Below are positions 61,775 through 64,000 of a stretch of DNA of 64,000 bases, piece by piece. This DNA is from Mycobacterium sp. (GTDB taxonomy: Bacteria; Actinomycetota; Actinomycetes; Mycobacteriales; Mycobacteriaceae): positions 62,001-126,000 of the forward strand of contig RXJD01000011.1 of the NCBI GenBank assembly GCA_003987775.1, in the 5' to 3' direction. Each line of letters starts with the position of its first letter. Position 1 is the stretch's first letter. A program made the position numbers and the translations under genes. Below the pieces are notes generated by a model that was not told the DNA's origin, did not search any database, and was given only the letters and a program-made list of their open reading frames with translations.

Positions 61775-62549
61775 CCCAGTCGGGTTGTCCCGCGGTGTCT
61801 ACCACGGAGAAGTCCTTGTGGCCGAGACCGGCGACGCAACCGCCGTCGACCACGAACTCCGAGCCGGTCGAGTAGCTGGATTCGTCGCTGGCGAGATAGA
61901 GCACCAGGTTCGACACCTCCTGAGGTTCGGCGATACGGCCGAGCGCGGTCTGGAAGATGTCCTCGGGCACCCATTCGGTCATGGGTGTCCTGATGAGGCC
62001 GGGATGGATGGAGTTGACCCGGATCCCGCTGGGCCCCAGCTCCAGTGCTGCCGACTTGGTCAGTCCCCGGACCGCGAATTTCGTTGCGGTGTAACCGTGG
62101 CAGGCGATGGTGCCGGCCAGTCCCTCGATGGAGGAGATGTTGATGATCGATCCGCGGCCGGCAGCCTTCATCGGTTTGACGACCGACCGGATACCCAGAA
62201 AGACACCGGTGAGGTTGATGTCGAGGATCCGCTGCCATTCGGAAAGCTGGTAGTCCTCCAAGGTTCCGATGTTGATGATGCCGGCGTTGTTCACCAGGAT
62301 GTCGAGGCGGCCGAATTCGGCCAGAGTGGTCTCGACCGCCGCGTCCCACTGGGCGGGGTCGGTGACGTCGAGGTGCACGTAACGCGCGGCGTCGCCGACG
62401 TCGGCTGCCACGGCTTTGCCTTCGTCGTCGAGGATGTCACCGAACACCACCTTGGCTCCTTCGGCGACCAGGGCCCGGACGTGGGACGCGCCCATGCCGC
62501 GGGCCCCGCCGCTGATGAGGGCGACTTTGTCGGTCAATCGGTTCGGCAT
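61767..62549 (-). CDS. fabG3: SDR, FabG3 / 20-beta-hydroxysteroid dehydrogenase type
   Basis: 260 residues from ATG 62549, with AGGAG 6 nt upstream; 260 is also the length I recall for Rv2002 (FabG3). Family marks: SGGARGMGASHVRALVAEG, FGDILDDEGKAVAA, NNAGI, ISSIEGLAG and YTATK. Segment-by-segment similarity to Rv2002 is very high, so the symbol is given. Rv2002 oxidises or reduces 20-beta-hydroxysteroids with NADH. Sterol-related genes appear elsewhere in the window (KstR-box operon), but no KstR pattern was seen here. Confidence 0.92.
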   Translation of the reverse strand: MPNRLTDKVALISGGARGMGASHVRALVAEGAKVVFGDILDDEGKAVAADVGDAARYVHLDVTDPAQWDAAVETTLAEFGRLDILVNNAGIINIGTLEDYQLSEWQRILDINLTGVFLGIRSVVKPMKAAGRGSIINISSIEGLAGTIACHGYTATKFAVRGLTKSAALELGPSGIRVNSIHPGLIRTPMTEWVPEDIFQTALGRIAEPQEVSNLVLYLASDESSYSTGSEFVVDGGCVAGLGHKDFSVVDTAGQPDWVT

Positions 62550-62755
62550 TGAATCTCCTGACTCGTTCGTGACGGCTGTCGTCGCCTCACCATACACAAG
62601 CAGCTGATTCGTATGGCCCTGAACATAACGCGCAAAACCCGCAGATCGCTTGTTGCGTGGCTATCGCGCACAAGAGCGAAACGACGGCCGCCGGCCCGTA
62701 ACTTCAGGCACACCAAGAAAGCAGGCGACGACCTGCCCTGACACCGGAGAACACC

Positions 62756-63739
62756 GTGCCAATTTCGAATCATGCTGTGCCACAACCTGAGTACACCGAG
62801 CGGACGGTGCTGACCGGCGACGGGGTTCGCCTTTCGGTGCGTGACTACGGCCGGCGTCAGCCGCTGCACACCCTGGTTCTGCTGCACGGGCTGTGCCTGA
62901 CGCAGGACAGCTGGGCCATCCAGATCCGCCAGCTGAGGCACCGGTGGGGCAGTGCGCTGCGCATCATCTCCTACGACCACCGCGGGCACGGCCGCTCGAG
63001 CGGCGCGCCGGCCCACAGCTACCGGATCGGACAGCTGGCCGACGATCTCGCCGATGTCCTGACCACCCTGCGGGTCGCCGGGCCGGTTACTGTGGCCGGT
63101 CATTCGCTGGGTGGCATGACGGCACTGGCCTACCTGAGCCGGCCCGCCGGCGAGCGGCCGGTCGATCCGGACGGCCTGGTCCTGATCGCCGCGGCGGCCG
63201 GACGGATATCGGAACGCGGACTGGGCCGCGTGCTCGCCAGCCCGGCCGCGCGCGTCCTGTTCGATCTCGCCGTCCGCATGCCACACCGAACAGCCGAGCG
63301 GACCATCCGGTCACTGATCCGCCCGCTGCATGCGGTACTGGCCAGGTATTCGAGCCGAAACATCGCCCATACCGGCTTTGCCGCCCTGGCAACCGAATCC
63401 ACGCGTGCGGTGTCGCCCCTGACGGCGGCCGCGTTCCTGCGCGATCTGGGCGGTTACGACGTGTACGGGTCGCTGGCGAACATCAGTGCCACGACGGTCG
63501 TCGTCAGCGGCGGCGCGGACATCACCACTCCGGATGCCCATGCCCGGGACCTGGTTACGTCCATCCCCGGCGCGACGCACCTGCCGCACCCCACGGCCGG
63601 GCACATGCTCCTGCTGGACGCCCCGCACCGGGTCACCACGGCGATCAACCGTGCCATGGGATTGCACCGTAGCCCGGCCTGGGCGGCCAGGAGCTGGGCG
63701 TCGGCCTACGGGCTACCGGGCGCCGCGGCCGCGTCGTGA
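62756..63739 (+). CDS. Alpha/beta hydrolase
   Basis: 327 residues from GTG 62756 (GGAGAA about 6 nt upstream). The fold marks are LLHGLCLTQDSW, YDHRGHGRS and the nucleophile elbow GHSLGGM; the histidine is in PTAGHMLLLD. Similar proteins in mycobacteria include Rv2715-like hydrolases of unknown substrate. The downstream SDR begins at or just after this gene's stop, so they are probably cotranscribed. The 206-nt gap before it contains a small GCAGG hairpin at about 62722-62737. Confidence 0.9.
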   Translation: MPISNHAVPQPEYTERTVLTGDGVRLSVRDYGRRQPLHTLVLLHGLCLTQDSWAIQIRQLRHRWGSALRIISYDHRGHGRSSGAPAHSYRIGQLADDLADVLTTLRVAGPVTVAGHSLGGMTALAYLSRPAGERPVDPDGLVLIAAAAGRISERGLGRVLASPAARVLFDLAVRMPHRTAERTIRSLIRPLHAVLARYSSRNIAHTGFAALATESTRAVSPLTAAAFLRDLGGYDVYGSLANISATTVVVSGGADITTPDAHARDLVTSIPGATHLPHPTAGHMLLLDAPHRVTTAINRAMGLHRSPAWAARSWASAYGLPGAAAAS

Positions 63740-63762
63740 ACGCAGCGACTACCGTCGTCCCC

Positions 63763-64000
63763 ATGAAATTGACCGGCAAGACTGTTCTGCTCACCGGAGC
63801 AACCGGAGGGCTGGGACGAGCGATCGCCACAGCGCTCGCCGACCGCGGCGCGCGGCTGATCGTCAGTTCTCGCAAATCTGGGGAGCTCGACGAGCTGGTG
63901 GCGTCGCTGTCGGGCCCCGGGCACCGCAAGATCGTCAGCGACCTCGCGGAGCCCGGCGCCGGTCCGGCGCTGCTGGCCGAGGCCGGCCCGATCGACGTCC
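63763..64000 (+). CDS. Short-chain dehydrogenase/reductase, 3' truncated by the window
   Basis: Only about 79 residues are visible: TGATGGLGRAIATALADRGARLIVSSR is the SDR cofactor-binding start (residues 8-34), and the NAG and YxxxK motifs lie beyond the end. The second strand ends in SSRKS, which suggests NADP(H). ATG 63763 is likely; a GTG at 63736 overlapping the preceding stop (GTGA) is in frame and also possible. Confidence 0.85.
   Translation, partial: MKLTGKTVLLTGATGGLGRAIATALADRGARLIVSSRKSGELDELVASLSGPGHRKIVSDLAEPGAGPALLAEAGPIDV

Noticed and set aside
62649..62676. Inverted CTTGT...ACAAG sequence upstream of the last alpha/beta hydrolase
   Set aside because: The arms are short and bulged and match no regulator consensus I know.

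Overview
The window is GC-rich, tightly packed actinobacterial DNA and is almost certainly from a nontuberculous Mycobacterium. Two PPE-family proteins, an MmpL-type transporter, three PknE/PknF-type Ser/Thr kinases, a twin-FHA ABC transporter of the Rv1747 type, a wax-ester synthase/DGAT, a DesA3-type desaturase with its reductase, TreX-type GlgX and a FabG3 homologue together occur only in that genus. I see no rRNA, tRNA, insertion sequence, prophage or CRISPR array. The first and last genes run off the window.

Layout. 1-12135: the 3' part of a multimodular non-ribosomal peptide synthetase (E-C-A-T-C-A-T-reductase), translationally coupled to an ABC exporter and followed by a small RND/MmpL transporter: a make-and-export unit for a reductively released (lipo)peptide. 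12136-18447: a receptor kinase with a duplicated ectodomain, a PNPOx-family protein with degenerate DosR-like boxes, a VIT1/CCC1 membrane protein, an amino-acid permease and a WS/DGAT. 18448-31242: type III glutamine synthetase, a PPE-PPW protein behind an IdeR-like iron box, PknE, an SRPBCC protein, Tex, an acyltransferase-3, and a minus-strand operon (steroid-reductase-fold protein, FAD oxidoreductase, SnoaL-like protein) behind a consensus KstR operator. 31567-35565: a 1332-residue PPE protein whose C-terminal three quarters is a 23-25 residue Asn/Gly/Ala/Thr/Val repeat unlike the classical MPTR repeat. 35572-48792: metabolic genes including a PknH-sensor-like lipoprotein, glgX, a secreted DUF4185 protein, an SDR and sulfatase pair sharing a 28-nt divergent gap, the DesA3/reductase operon, an SDR and a molybdopterin oxidoreductase. 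48801-55512: a 55-aa gene, an acidic small protein, pknF, a secreted Cys-pair-repeat protein, a DUF1254/DUF1214 protein and the FHA-ABC transporter that is the expected PknF substrate. 55524-64000: an M48 protease, an acyl-CoA-ligase/class II aldolase fusion, an amidohydrolase, a CBS protein, two alpha/beta hydrolases, fabG3 and the start of another SDR.

How the parts connect. Signalling and transport recur: kinases sit beside exporters (NRPS-ABC-MmpL-kinase; pknF-FHA-ABC). Several small regulons can be proposed from promoter motifs: iron (IdeR-like box before the PPE-PPW gene), sterols (KstR box before the reductase operon), hypoxia/NO (weak DosR-like boxes before the PNPOx gene). Many starts lack a Shine-Dalgarno sequence but have a TANNNT -10 element ending exactly 7 nt upstream, which suggests leaderless transcripts. 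Almost all convergent gene pairs abut or overlap within 12 nt. Gene assignments rest on reading motifs by eye and on remembered family features; no database search was run.
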